Shown here: positions 26,217-35,786 of the stretch, in pieces | Numbering within the stretch: the first letter of the stretch is position 1 | Layout: every line of letters starts with the position of its first letter | Source: JAUMBM01 sp964441755 | GTDB taxonomy: Bacteria; Bacteroidota; Bacteroidia; Chitinophagales; Saprospiraceae | Length of the DNA: 64,000 bases | Reading direction: 5' to 3' | Assembly (NCBI GenBank): GCA_964441755.1 | Contig: CAYTVG010000003.1 | Coordinates: forward strand, 62,001 to 126,000 | Position numbers and translations under genes: made by a program | Notes under the pieces: generated by a model | What the model saw: the letters and a program-made list of their open reading frames with translations, nothing else | What the model was told of the DNA's origin: nothing | Database searches by the model: none

Positions 26217-29200
26217 ATGAGAAATACAACCGCTAATCGCTTGTTATTGAGGTATACAGCAGCAAAATGCCTGCTTATCTGCCTCGTTTGCTGCATAGGA
26301 GTAGAACCAGACTTACATGCCCAGCCCAGCATGCTCGCTTACAAGCAGTATACGGTAGATGATGGTCTGCCCTCTATGGAGATTTACGATATGCTACAGG
26401 ATCGGGACGGGTATATATGGATGGCCACCTCTGCCGGATTCTGCAGATTTGACGGCTACCAGTTCCGAATTTTTACCACCCAGGACGGGCTGCCCAGCAA
26501 TGATGTAATTGAGCTCCGGGAAGACACCGACGGAAGAATCTGGATTGGCAGCTTTGGCCGGTTATCATATTGTTACAAAGGACAGATACACCAGCTAGAT
26601 TCTCTACCGGAAAGCTCAACTTTTCTTGCATACAATATTTTCCCCTACAATGAAGAATCTATCTGGATGACAATGAGCTTTTCGCAACAGCGCAAGGACG
26701 TCAACCAGGGGCTTCTACGGCAACCTGTTTTTAATCGTATTGATGAAAGCAGGCTCTACAAACGCCCCTTTTTTTATGTGTCTGCTGATTTACTGGGCGT
26801 AGCAACCATTGATTCACTCTACCTTATTGATAAGCAAAAAATTCAACAAGCGATACCCCTTGCTTGTCAGTTGCTGTATGATCACAACTTCACCACGGCC
26901 ATCTATAACAATTACGTATACTATATCAGCCCTTGCGGCTTGCATCTGTATGACCGTAAAAAACACTCATCCACAACCCTTGATCCTGATATTACAGAAG
27001 CGATCAGAATCGCCGTCGTAGGCGAATCACTCTGGGTCATGGGTAGTAATAAGGGTACCTTTGGCAGACCGATAAACGCAGAGGGCAGGCTGGGGAATAA
27101 AGTTGACAAAATACCGCAACCGCTTGTAACCAAGGTGATACAAGACCAGGAAGGAAACTATTGGTTCAGCACCAATGGCAAAGGACTTTTTTTCAGGCCA
27201 CAGATGTCTACGACGGGAGAGATTCTTGAAATAAAAAGTGAGTCGGAACGCGAACAGATTGAGTCCATCCTAGTTGAAAACAACCTTATGTATGTAGGCA
27301 CCAGAACGGGGCATCTCGTTAAATGTGACCTAATCACCGGAAAACAACAATCATACGCCATATTCTCAAGGCCAGGCGTTGCTAACCGTATTCTGGATAT
27401 GCAGCCCTTGGGAAATCGGCTATTAGCGCTGGCCACCGATGGCGGGCTTTACCTGTTTAGAGACAACCAGCACTTTCTTGTAAACCGAATTCCGCAAAAG
27501 GGGCTAAGTTTAGCCCGAAATGGCAACTTACTGTCTGCCAACAGAAACGGTGCATCCGAACTTCCATTGGAAAAACTCAGCCCCTTCCTCAGTCGCTCAG
27601 GCAACAGCTTCCCCGACCGAGTTTTTGATGGCTATCACATCACCACCAACCGTGCATATTCTATTTTTGAAGATAGCAAATACAGATACTGGCTTGATGA
27701 TATTCTCAATGGCCTGATGATGATTAGCACAAAATCAACTGTTTATTTCGCTAAAATTTCCCGCCTTTTTTCTGTACGAATCAATAATATCGCTGAACTC
27801 CCCGATGGTAGCATGATTTTTGCAACAGAAGGAGAGGGATTATTACTATTGGCACCTAATGATACAGGGCCTGACCTGAAAGCAGAGCGTATCTGGCAGA
27901 TTAGCAGCCCCAGCCTACCGACCAATATATGTAACGAAATGGTCATTGATGATGACGGGAATATTTGGGTTGGTACTAATAAGGGGCTGATAAGACTTCG
28001 CATTTTTGACATCAAGAGCCGACAGCACGAGCTCGTTGTTTTCAGGAAAACAGATGGACTGCTCTCTGATAATATTTCTGCCCTTGCTGTCTCCGGTGCT
28101 TATCTGTATGTGGGTACCACAGAAGGGGTAGTAGTGGTCGAAAAAGATTGTCTCACGCCCAATCTATTCCAGCCAAAAATCCATATAACAAGACTTAACA
28201 CCAGCAAAGTACAATTCAATACAGAGGGTATTGACTCAACCATACTGTTACAATACCCCGACAATGACCTCACCTTCAACTTTGTAGGTATTTCCTATAA
28301 CAGCCTTGGCAAAATATCGTACCAGTACCGATTAATGGGTTATGATGATCAATTTTATACCACCTCAGCCCGCGAAGTACGCTATGGGAATTTGCCTCCG
28401 GGTACGTATGAATTCATTGTAACTGCCAAAAGTCAGTCGGGCATCCTCTCAGTCAGACCAGCCAGGCTTCGATTTGAGATACAGCCCACTTTCGTACAAA
28501 CAATTCAATTCAAGATCATTATCATCCTGGCCTTTATCACCCTGATAATAATGTTAGGATATGGTGCCTATACCTTTTACAAAACAAGAATTCTGGAAAA
28601 ACTCATACGGGAAAAAACCAAAGACATCAATGACAGGATAGCAGAGCTTAACAACCTCAACCAAAAACTACTTCTGTCCAACCACGAATTACAGCAATTT
28701 GCCCATGTTGTATCGCATGACCTAAAGTCACCTCTGCGAACTGTAGTCAGCTTTATGCAGCTGCTGCTGCGAAGACTGTCTGACAATCAAATAACAGAAG
28801 AGATCCGCGCCTACCTCACGTATGCCGTTGAGGGAGCTAAAGATATGGAGCAAGTAATCAACGATTTGTTGATGATGGCAACTGTTGATCAAGTTGATAC
28901 AAACAAAGAAATTGTTGACTTGCAAATACTGCTTACTGAGGTCATTCGAGACCTTCAGACAGATATCAGGGAGCGACAGGCCACTGTAGAGATTGAAGGT
29001 ACGCTGCCAATCATAAGGTTTAATCGAACCAATGCACGCCGGATTTTTCAAAATCTTATCGTCAATGGTCTGAAATACCAGACAGCCGGTAACCAACCTC
29101 ACATTGAAATTGGTTGGTCACAAGGTATTGACTGTCTGAGATTTTACGTTAGGGATAACGGGATAGGCATTCCTCCCGGCTATGAACACAAAATTTTTGA

Positions 29201-29384
29201 GATGTTTCAGCGCCTGCACAATCGGGGTGATTTTGTCGGATCGGGTATGGGGCTTGCCATCTGCAAAAAAATTATCGAAAAAAACGGCGGTAAAATCTGG
29301 TATGAATCGATACAGGATCAGGGTACAACTTTTCACTTCAAATTACCCTATGACTTCCGCAACCTGGATACAGCCGAAGGCTAA
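26217..29384 (+). CDS. Two-component sensor histidine kinase with propeller sensor domain
   Basis: This 1055-residue membrane kinase has a signal/anchor segment (to about residue 36), a periplasmic region of two-component-regulator propeller repeats (DDGLPSMEIYDMLQDRDGYIW, DGLPSNDVIELREDTDGRIWIG, TNICNEMVIDDDGNIWVGTNKGL), a Y_Y_Y domain (about 690-755), a transmembrane helix (about 764-788), a short coiled coil, a HisKA domain with phospho-acceptor His834 in VVSHDLKSPLR, and a HATPase domain (FQNLIVNGLKYQ, DNGIGIPPGYE, GSGMGLAICKKIIEKNGG). Unlike hybrid two-component systems it has no receiver or DNA-binding domain, and no response regulator is nearby. Ligand and partner are unknown. Confidence 0.93.
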   Translation: MRNTTANRLLLRYTAAKCLLICLVCCIGVEPDLHAQPSMLAYKQYTVDDGLPSMEIYDMLQDRDGYIWMATSAGFCRFDGYQFRIFTTQDGLPSNDVIELREDTDGRIWIGSFGRLSYCYKGQIHQLDSLPESSTFLAYNIFPYNEESIWMTMSFSQQRKDVNQGLLRQPVFNRIDESRLYKRPFFYVSADLLGVATIDSLYLIDKQKIQQAIPLACQLLYDHNFTTAIYNNYVYYISPCGLHLYDRKKHSSTTLDPDITEAIRIAVVGESLWVMGSNKGTFGRPINAEGRLGNKVDKIPQPLVTKVIQDQEGNYWFSTNGKGLFFRPQMSTTGEILEIKSESEREQIESILVENNLMYVGTRTGHLVKCDLITGKQQSYAIFSRPGVANRILDMQPLGNRLLALATDGGLYLFRDNQHFLVNRIPQKGLSLARNGNLLSANRNGASELPLEKLSPFLSRSGNSFPDRVFDGYHITTNRAYSIFEDSKYRYWLDDILNGLMMISTKSTVYFAKISRLFSVRINNIAELPDGSMIFATEGEGLLLLAPNDTGPDLKAERIWQISSPSLPTNICNEMVIDDDGNIWVGTNKGLIRLRIFDIKSRQHELVVFRKTDGLLSDNISALAVSGAYLYVGTTEGVVVVEKDCLTPNLFQPKIHITRLNTSKVQFNTEGIDSTILLQYPDNDLTFNFVGISYNSLGKISYQYRLMGYDDQFYTTSAREVRYGNLPPGTYEFIVTAKSQSGILSVRPARLRFEIQPTFVQTIQFKIIIILAFITLIIMLGYGAYTFYKTRILEKLIREKTKDINDRIAELNNLNQKLLLSNHELQQFAHVVSHDLKSPLRTVVSFMQLLLRRLSDNQITEEIRAYLTYAVEGAKDMEQVINDLLMMATVDQVDTNKEIVDLQILLTEVIRDLQTDIRERQATVEIEGTLPIIRFNRTNARRIFQNLIVNGLKYQTAGNQPHIEIGWSQGIDCLRFYVRDNGIGIPPGYEHKIFEMFQRLHNRGDFVGSGMGLAICKKIIEKNGGKIWYESIQDQGTTFHFKLPYDFRNLDTAEG

Positions 29385-29438
29385 AAGGGCATGTCAGGGC
29401 TTTTAGAACAGGGCCCGGAACTGTTATTTTTGCAGGGT

Positions 29439-29465
29439 TGTACCTGTTTCAGCCGCACAGGTACA
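29439..29465. terminator. Hairpin between convergent kinase genes
   Basis: TGTACCTGT and ACAGGTACA pair perfectly over nine bases with a nine-base loop. It lies between the sensor kinase (+) and the deoxynucleoside kinase (-). There is no U-tract, so terminator function is tentative. A TATTTTTG motif at 29425-29432 just upstream resembles a -7 element. Confidence 0.45.
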
Positions 29466-29527
29466 TATCAAAAGAATGAAAGAATAATGAGTCTTTATTA
29501 TTTCCCGCGAAAAATCATTAACAAGTA

Positions 29528-30190
29528 TTAATACAATCTAAGTCGATGTACACCAGGCCCATACGCTTGTTTCAAAACCTCTACAACAGACTGATAATCA
29601 ACATCCTTTCCCAAAAAATCAATATCACTGACATCTAAAATCAGTACAGGGATCTCTGTAGAAGTTTTGAAAAAATCAAAATAAGCTTGCTGAATTTGCA
29701 GTAAATAAGTCGGCTCAATTTTCTGTTCAAACGCACGCCCACGCCCGTGGATATTGGCCAGCAGTCTGTCGACGGGCCTGTGCAGGTAAACCAGCAGATC
29801 TGGTTTAGGAAAATTAGCGTTAAGTATATGAAACAATCGCTGAAAAAGGCGATACTCTTCCTTTCCAAGATTATTGTGCGCGAACAGCAGCGTTTTTATA
29901 AAAAAGTAATCAGCGATCACCTGCTGATTAAAAAGCTGCATTTGTTTCAGCTCTTCCTGCAGCTGTTTGTGCCTTTCTGTCATAAAGAACAGCTCCACCG
30001 TAAAGGCATAACGCTCTGGGTTTTCATAAAAAAACGGGAGAAAAGGATTGTCAGAAAACTGTTCCAGAATCAGGCGCGACTGAAAATCATCAGCCAGTCT
30101 GCGCGACAGGCTGGTCTTTCCTGCACCGATATTCCCCTCGATGGCAATAAACTGATGGGGTAGCATTTCTGTCGACAGTTTGCTGGTCAT
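29528..30190 (-). CDS. Deoxynucleoside kinase
   Basis: This 220-residue cytoplasmic enzyme phosphorylates deoxynucleosides for nucleotide salvage. The P-loop GNIGAGKTSL lies at about residues 19-28, followed by LEQFSDNPFLPFFYENPERYAF (substrate region), DYFFIKTLLFA, the FPKPDLLVYLHRPVDRLLANI segment and the lid IHGRGRAFEQKI. Which base it prefers cannot be told from the sequence. It is divergent from the cryptochrome gene, with 167 bases between. Confidence 0.92.
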   Translation of the reverse strand: MTSKLSTEMLPHQFIAIEGNIGAGKTSLSRRLADDFQSRLILEQFSDNPFLPFFYENPERYAFTVELFFMTERHKQLQEELKQMQLFNQQVIADYFFIKTLLFAHNNLGKEEYRLFQRLFHILNANFPKPDLLVYLHRPVDRLLANIHGRGRAFEQKIEPTYLLQIQQAYFDFFKTSTEIPVLILDVSDIDFLGKDVDYQSVVEVLKQAYGPGVHRLRLY

Positions 30191-30312
30191 GGAATCACCT
30201 TTGAAGCGGGCAACGAATATCCGACATTTATGGGAAAAGCAGTTGAAAAATTAGCGCGACTGCTACAAAATAATAACTACAGAGCAATTGAAAATTGCGA
30301 ACATTGCCTACC

Positions 30313-30320
30313 TACGTTTG
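30313..30320 (+). promoter_or_regulatory. Putative -7 element of the cryptochrome gene
   Basis: TACGTTTG matches TAnnTTTG and lies 37 bases before the ATG at 30358. A TTG at 30288-30290 has a 22-base spacer, slightly long. Confidence 0.5.
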
Positions 30321-30357
30321 TTTTAACGTCACATAAGTAACCCCAAATATACACATC

Positions 30358-31800
30358 ATGCTCAAGAAAAGAGCCATCGTATGGTTTAGGCAGGATCTTC
30401 GCATACATGACAATGAGGCTTTGACAGAAGCCTTGCGCTATGCAGAAGAGGTCATTCCTGTGTACGTTTTCGATGAAAGAATATGGCAAGGCAGCACCCA
30501 CAGTTACGGTTTTCCTAAGATGGGCCGCTACCGCGCTCAGTTTATGCTCGAAGGGCTTGCTGGTCTTCGCTCTTCTCTACAGGAAAGGGGTGCTCACCTG
30601 GTACTCCTTTGGGGTCAGCCGGAAGTCGTGGTACCTGCACTTGCACAGCGTACGGGCTGTTCCTGGGTCTTTTGCAATCGGGATCCTATTCACGAAGAAG
30701 CACAGGTTCAGGACAACATGGAAAAGCAGCTATGGTCGATGGGGCTGGAGATGCGTTACACAAGGGGAAAAATGCTGTATTATACTGCCGATCTTCCATT
30801 TCCTGTTGCGCATACTCCTGACGTGTTTACTCAGTTCAGAAAGGAGGTAGAAAAATTTGTACTTGTAAGACAGCCCCTGCCCGCTCCTTCGATGCTACCC
30901 AAACTGACGATAAAAGTAGAAGCCGGAGAGCTCCCGGGTCTTGAAGCTTTTGGTCACGAGCCTTATGAGCAGGATTCAAGAACAGCCTTTCCTTTTCGCG
31001 GCGGGGAAAAATCGGCATTACAACGGCTTCACAACTACCTTTGGGACAGCCATTTCATAAAAAAGTACAAGGAGACGCGCAATGGACTGCTTGGCCCTGA
31101 CTATTCTTCCAAATTTTCCCCCTGGCTTGCGCAGGGGTCTCTCTCCCCCAAGTATATATATCATGAGATAAAAAAATATGAGGCAAGGCATGGTGGTAAT
31201 GAAAGCACCTACTGGCTCATCTTCGAACTCCTGTGGCGTGATTTTTTCAGGCTTATGGGTAAAAAACACGGAACCAGCCTTTTTTTGAAAGGAGGAACCC
31301 GGAGGATGAAGGCTACGCGTTGGCGAGATGACTGGAAGTTATTTGAAAAATGGAGAGATGGGCGTACGGGCTTTCCTTTTGTAGACGCCAATATGCGTGA
31401 AATCGCCCAAACAGGATTCATGAGCAATCGGGGGCGTCAAAATGTTGCCAGTTTTCTGGTTCGAGACCTGGGTGTCAACTGGCAAATAGGGGCAGAGTAT
31501 TTTGAGTCAATTTTACTTGACTATGACGTTTGCAGTAACTGGGGCAACTGGAATTATGTAGCCGGTGTCGGGAGTGATCCCCGTGAAGATCGATATTTCA
31601 ATGTGTTGGTTCAGGCCAAGCGCTATGATCCTGAAGGTACTTTCGTCAAACAGTGGCTTCCTGAACTTAGTAAGCTTCCTGCCGATAAGATTCACCAGCC
31701 GGAAACCCTAAGCTTATCAGAACAAACGCGGCTGGAATGCAAATTGGGCGCTCATTACCCGTTGCCTGTTGTACGCTTGCCGAAAAAAGCCATGTACTAG
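30358..31800 (+). CDS. DASH-family cryptochrome
   Basis: This 480-residue flavoprotein belongs to the photolyase/cryptochrome family, DASH branch, whose members repair UV dimers in single-stranded DNA or sense blue light. The N-terminal alpha/beta domain opens RAIVWFRQDLRIHDNEAL. The FAD domain includes GPDYSSKFSPWLAQGSLSPKY, ELLWRDFFRLMGKKHG (a DASH hallmark), GFPFVDANMREIAQTGFMSNRGRQN, LDYDVCSNWGNWNYVAGVG and KRYDPEGTFVKQWLPEL. Length is normal and it looks intact. The neighbouring gene is a deoxynucleoside kinase on the opposite strand. No carotenoid genes are nearby. Confidence 0.94.
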   Translation: MLKKRAIVWFRQDLRIHDNEALTEALRYAEEVIPVYVFDERIWQGSTHSYGFPKMGRYRAQFMLEGLAGLRSSLQERGAHLVLLWGQPEVVVPALAQRTGCSWVFCNRDPIHEEAQVQDNMEKQLWSMGLEMRYTRGKMLYYTADLPFPVAHTPDVFTQFRKEVEKFVLVRQPLPAPSMLPKLTIKVEAGELPGLEAFGHEPYEQDSRTAFPFRGGEKSALQRLHNYLWDSHFIKKYKETRNGLLGPDYSSKFSPWLAQGSLSPKYIYHEIKKYEARHGGNESTYWLIFELLWRDFFRLMGKKHGTSLFLKGGTRRMKATRWRDDWKLFEKWRDGRTGFPFVDANMREIAQTGFMSNRGRQNVASFLVRDLGVNWQIGAEYFESILLDYDVCSNWGNWNYVAGVGSDPREDRYFNVLVQAKRYDPEGTFVKQWLPELSKLPADKIHQPETLSLSEQTRLECKLGAHYPLPVVRLPKKAMY

Positions 31801-32002
31801 TGTCGTGCTTTGTCTAAGTAGCGGCCTGCAATCAATATGTTCTCCGGGTACTGTAAAATACTTGCGCACGCTAAATACATGCCACAGCCCCCTTTTATTG
31901 CGGGTATTTTATTATTTTTGGGTCTGGTAATCGATACATATACCGACTGTTTGTTCAGAGCCGGTATACCGGCAACGAATACCAAGTGAGAAAATTCAGA
32001 CC

Positions 32003-32308
32003 ATGTATATCATCTTAATCAGTCTGGTCATTGGCTTGTTTGTTGCCATGCTATTTGTCAACATCTACTTCAGGTGGAAAGTAATCAAAGCATACAAGGT
32101 ACTGGTACAAAACAGGGTAGAATTTGGAGCTTCGCATGTCTTCAACCGGACTAAGCTGGAAAAAGAAGTACTCATACATTATGACCCTCTGGTAAGAGAA
32201 GCCATTCTCTCCTTTGTACAGCACCTGCACTTTTCCATCCGCATGGCCAGTGTACTTATCCTCCTGATTACTCTCTTTGGTGCCATACTGATGTATTATC
32301 GGGAGTAG
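32003..32308 (+). CDS. Small two-helix membrane protein, unknown
   Basis: This 101-residue protein is not recognised. It has two predicted transmembrane helices (about 3-24, IILISLVIGLFVAMLFVNIY, and about 77-97, SVLILLITLFGAILM) around a soluble segment of about 50 residues with KAYKVLVQNRVEFG and HYDPLVREAIL. A perfect 14-base palindrome (31960-31973) lies about 30 bases upstream of the ATG and a TATTTTTG motif at 31913-31920. It precedes the oxidoreductase gene by 96 bases on the same strand. Confidence 0.65.
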   Translation: MYIILISLVIGLFVAMLFVNIYFRWKVIKAYKVLVQNRVEFGASHVFNRTKLEKEVLIHYDPLVREAILSFVQHLHFSIRMASVLILLITLFGAILMYYRE

Positions 32309-32404
32309 TCGTTTTTTTCTTGTATTTTTGACCGCTCAAGCAAACTCCTTTGTTCGACCCTTTCTGATATTAGGATTCATATACGTACACAGCATAAAGC
32401 ATAC

Positions 32405-33412
32405 ATGTTTACAATTGGGGTTCTCGGTACAGGCCATCTTGGTAAAATTCATATTAAGTGCATCCAGCAAGCCCAGATGCACTACAAGCTTGCAGGATTT
32501 TACGATCCTGATCCAGCCACGGCTGCCGAGGTGGCACAAGCCTTTGGAACGCATGCATTCCCCAGTGTCGAAGCATTGCTGGAAGCAGTAGAAGTCGTTG
32601 ATATTGTCAGCCCTACTATCACGCATTTTGAGCTTGCCAGCAAGGCGCTTGCAGCCGGCAAGCATGTTTTTATTGAAAAACCACTCACACATACATTGGC
32701 ACAGGCAAAGCAGCTGCTTGAGCTTACGCATAAAATGAACGTCAAGGTACAAGTCGGGCATGTTGAACGATTTAATCCGGCTTTATTGGCACTCGACGAT
32801 CTGGCCATCAGCCCTATGTTTATCGAAGCACACAGGCTTGCGATCTTCAACCCGCGGGGCACTGATGTCTCAGTTATATTAGATTTGATGATTCATGACC
32901 TCGATATCATACTGAGCCTTACCGACAGTCAGGTCAGTAAGGTCAGTGCCAACGGTGTTGCAGTTGTGAGCGATACGCCCGATATAGCCAATGCACGCAT
33001 TGAGTTTGCCAATGGATGTGTAGCCAACCTCACAGCCAGCAGAATATCATTGAAACAGATGCGCAAGTTGCGGCTGTTTCAAAAAGACGCCTACATTAGT
33101 GTTGACTTGCTTGATAAGCAAGCACAGGTGGTCAGGCTGTACGAACCTTCCGATCCACACATTCCCCAGCATGGTCAGTTAATACCATTACAAACAGCTG
33201 CCGGAGAGAAGCGTATACATTTGGACATGCCCGCCATAGAACCTACCAATGCCATCCGACTGGAGCTTGAAACCTTTGCAGAAAGTATTCAGGCCAACAC
33301 ACGTCCCAAAGTAAGCATTGAAGACGGCTACCGGGCGCTTGAGCTGGCAGAGCGCATCACTGAGGTAATTGCCGAAAGCAGTGCCCTTTCCCCAACAAAC
33401 AAGCATCAATGA
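32405..33412 (+). CDS. Gfo/Idh/MocA-family oxidoreductase
   Basis: This 335-residue NAD(P)-dependent oxidoreductase has the Rossmann opening TIGVLGTGHLGKIHI, the family signature KHVFIEKPLTHTLAQAKQL (Lys-Pro involved in cofactor and substrate binding) and VQVGHVERFNPALLAL. The C-terminal alpha/beta domain holds the likely catalytic DLMIHDLDI. Relatives oxidise sugar or sugar-nucleotide hydroxyls. Its stop overlaps the next gene's start by four bases (ATGA), and a sugar-phosphate transferase follows, which points to sugar metabolism for an envelope glycan. Substrate unknown. Confidence 0.9.
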   Translation: MFTIGVLGTGHLGKIHIKCIQQAQMHYKLAGFYDPDPATAAEVAQAFGTHAFPSVEALLEAVEVVDIVSPTITHFELASKALAAGKHVFIEKPLTHTLAQAKQLLELTHKMNVKVQVGHVERFNPALLALDDLAISPMFIEAHRLAIFNPRGTDVSVILDLMIHDLDIILSLTDSQVSKVSANGVAVVSDTPDIANARIEFANGCVANLTASRISLKQMRKLRLFQKDAYISVDLLDKQAQVVRLYEPSDPHIPQHGQLIPLQTAAGEKRIHLDMPAIEPTNAIRLELETFAESIQANTRPKVSIEDGYRALELAERITEVIAESSALSPTNKHQ

Positions 33413-34302
33413 AACAGCAATCCTTTTTGTTAATACGCCAGATCGGCCTGCTATGGCTGGTGGGTATGCTCTTTTCGGCCTGCGACATCATCAATCCGAA
33501 AGAAGATACGCCTGCCTATTTGTATGTTCAGCCATTTACCTTCACCACCAATCCGCAAACCCAGGGAAGTAACAGTCACCGAATTACAGAAGCCTGGTTG
33601 TTTGTCAATGGTGAGTATCTGGGAGCCTACAACCTTCCGGCACTTATACCTGTCCTGGCAGAAGGAGATGCAAGCATTCGTCTGGAGGCGGGAATCAAAG
33701 AAAACGGACTGAGTGCGACGCCGGATATTAATCCGTTTTATGAGCCTTACCGACTGAATATGAGTCTGGCTGCCGGGAGAATTGATACCATCAACCCGCA
33801 GACACGCTATGTTGACCAGGCGCGTTTTGCCTTCGTAGAAGATTTTGAGAATGAACGATCCAGAATTTTTACCAAAACAATAATTGCTACAGACATAGCG
33901 CCCAACGGCCTTCCGAGAACTTCCAATTCTGATGATGTATTCGAGGGGCAATTCTCAGGTCTCCTAAAACTTGACAAAGAGAATCCTATTGCAGAAATTG
34001 CTACCAACCTGACTTTTGAGGGATTGCTGGATCGCGGCGCTTTCGTCTATCTGGAAGTCAATTACAAAGCTGAAGCTCCCGTAATTTTCGGGATTGTTTC
34101 AGATCAGGGCGCCAACTATGATCGATACTACGATCCTGGATTTCTTGCCCGGGACAATTGGAACAAGATATACTTCAACTTAGGCCCTGTCATATTTAAC
34201 AGCAACGAAGACAACTACCGGATTTCTTTTCAGGCACTACTGCCAACTACTACGGACAGTGCAAGAATCTGGATGGATAACATCAAGCTGGTACACTTTT
34301 AG
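33409..34302 (+). CDS. Lipoprotein with jelly-roll-like C-terminal region, unknown
   Basis: This 297-residue protein is unrecognised. The signal peptide ends in LFSAC, a lipobox. The N-terminal half (about 30-130) contains AWLFVNGEYLGAYNLPALIPV. The C-terminal half (about 140-297) starts FVEDFEN and ends ARIWMDNIKLVHF, a layout like that of jelly-roll carbohydrate-binding modules. It overlaps the oxidoreductase by four bases and lies nine bases before the sugar-phosphate transferase, so all three are probably one operon. A surface-glycan role is inferred from context. Confidence 0.75.
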   Translation: MKQQSFLLIRQIGLLWLVGMLFSACDIINPKEDTPAYLYVQPFTFTTNPQTQGSNSHRITEAWLFVNGEYLGAYNLPALIPVLAEGDASIRLEAGIKENGLSATPDINPFYEPYRLNMSLAAGRIDTINPQTRYVDQARFAFVEDFENERSRIFTKTIIATDIAPNGLPRTSNSDDVFEGQFSGLLKLDKENPIAEIATNLTFEGLLDRGAFVYLEVNYKAEAPVIFGIVSDQGANYDRYYDPGFLARDNWNKIYFNLGPVIFNSNEDNYRISFQALLPTTTDSARIWMDNIKLVHF

Positions 34303-34311
34303 ACAGAAGCT

Positions 34312-35733
34312 ATGCGTATGAACCGCCGTCAGTTGGACACGTTCGTTTATCGATTGGCTGATTTTGCAACAGCCATGGCGGCGTGGACGCTCTTCTTTGC
34401 CTACCGTAAACGTATAGAGGCTGAAGTACAATGGAATGAAATTCTTCATGATCCCAATTTTATTAAGGGAATCATTTTCATTCCTATCGGATGGGTAATT
34501 TTTTACCTGCTATTTGACCAATACAGTGACATTTACCGCTTATCCCGCCTATCCGCACTCGCCCGCACTCTTTTCTTGAGCTTTTTCGGTGTACTAATTC
34601 TATTTTTTACACTAATCCTCGATGACTTCGTCACAGGGTATAAAACCTACTACGCTTCCTTCACCACCTTATTTTTGTTGCATTTCATGCTCACGGCGAC
34701 TGTACGCATGATGTTGCTGACACGGGCGAGCTGGCGGTTGAAATCAGGCATCATAACCTTCAATACAATTATCGTTGGTGGCAATCAAAATGCGGTTGAA
34801 TTATTTTTAGAGATTAGCAATAGAAAGAAGGGACTCGGTTACCGATTCATGGGTTTCATAGAAGCCAATGGACATAAAACCAGTGAATTAAGTCAACACT
34901 TACCTTGTCTTGGATCTATTGAAAACTTAGCCAGTGTAATTCGTACTCACAATATTGAGGAAGTGATTATCGCTATTGAAACAAGTGAACACAATCGGCT
35001 AAGCGAAATACTCAATGTGCTTTTCGATTTTGACCGACAATTGCTGGTGAAGATTATTCCTGACATGTACGATATAATGCTGGGAACAGTCAAGATGACG
35101 CATGTTTTTGGTGCTGTCCTGATTGAAATTCGCAGGGATCTGATGCCCCGCTGGCAGCGCTTGATAAAACGGCTGATGGACATAGTCGTATCCGCATTTT
35201 TTCTGCTGTTGCTATCCCCGCTTTATCTTTACATCGCTTTGCGCGTGCGGCTGTCAGGTCCGGGCACAATTATTTTCATGCAGGAGCGCATAGGGCTCAA
35301 TGGCAAACCATTTGTCATCTACAAGTTTCGGTCAATGTATGCGGATGCAGAAGACAGGGGGCCACAATTGAGTTACGACGGCGACAATCGCTGCACCCCC
35401 TGGGGTGCAGTTATGCGCAAATGGAGGCTTGATGAGCTCCCGCAGTTTTGGAATGTACTCATTGGCGATATGTCGCTGGTAGGCCCCAGACCTGAACGAC
35501 AGTATTATATTGATTTGATTTCCAAACACGCACCTCATTACAGACATTTGCTCAAGGTAAGGCCGGGCATAACCTCCTGGGGGCAGGTTAAATATGGTTA
35601 CGCTTCGAATGTCGAGCAGATGCTGCAGCGCCTGAAATTTGACATCTTGTATATAGAAAATATTTCGCTGGCACTGGACTTTAAAATCCTCTTTTATACC
35701 CTGTTGGTGCTACTTCAGGGCAAAGGCAAATAG
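34312..35733 (+). CDS. Polyprenyl-phosphate sugar-phosphate transferase (WcaJ-like)
   Basis: This 473-residue membrane enzyme starts exopolysaccharide or O-unit synthesis by moving a sugar phosphate from a nucleotide sugar to undecaprenyl phosphate. It has several N-terminal transmembrane helices (about 16-125), a nucleotide-binding-like middle domain (about 140-265, TIIVGGNQNAVELF) and the C-terminal bacterial sugar transferase domain from about residue 285: KRLMDIVVSAFFLLLLSPLY, MQERIGLNGKPFVIYKFRSM, WRLDELPQFWNVLIGDMSLV, GPRPE and RPGITSWGQV. The transferred sugar cannot be told. The stop codon lies inside a long palindrome. Confidence 0.93.
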   Translation: MRMNRRQLDTFVYRLADFATAMAAWTLFFAYRKRIEAEVQWNEILHDPNFIKGIIFIPIGWVIFYLLFDQYSDIYRLSRLSALARTLFLSFFGVLILFFTLILDDFVTGYKTYYASFTTLFLLHFMLTATVRMMLLTRASWRLKSGIITFNTIIVGGNQNAVELFLEISNRKKGLGYRFMGFIEANGHKTSELSQHLPCLGSIENLASVIRTHNIEEVIIAIETSEHNRLSEILNVLFDFDRQLLVKIIPDMYDIMLGTVKMTHVFGAVLIEIRRDLMPRWQRLIKRLMDIVVSAFFLLLLSPLYLYIALRVRLSGPGTIIFMQERIGLNGKPFVIYKFRSMYADAEDRGPQLSYDGDNRCTPWGAVMRKWRLDELPQFWNVLIGDMSLVGPRPERQYYIDLISKHAPHYRHLLKVRPGITSWGQVKYGYASNVEQMLQRLKFDILYIENISLALDFKILFYTLLVLLQGKGK

Positions 35734-35760
35734 TCTGTAAGGCTATTTGCCTTTGCCCTG
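35716..35760. terminator. 18-bp perfect stem, bidirectional terminator
   Basis: Arms 35716-35733 and 35743-35760 are perfectly complementary with a nine-base loop. The left arm includes the last codons and TAG stop of the sugar transferase, and fabH ends at 35787 from the other side, so one hairpin can serve both genes. Confidence 0.82.
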
Positions 35761-35786
35761 TCCAGTGCTAAGGACATTATCCATCT

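Noticed and set aside
29425..29465. Possible small RNA: -7-like TATTTTTG followed by a hairpin
   Set aside because: No -33 element, the hairpin starts only 7 bases after the -7 motif and there is no U-tract, so a small RNA gene is not supported.
31960..31973. Palindrome GCCGGTATACCGGC upstream of the small membrane protein
   Set aside because: Short and single; with no second copy I could not support it as an operator, so it is only mentioned with the gene.
31797..31985. Minus-strand 62-codon frame after the cryptochrome gene
   Set aside because: It overlaps the cryptochrome stop and has no protein-like features.
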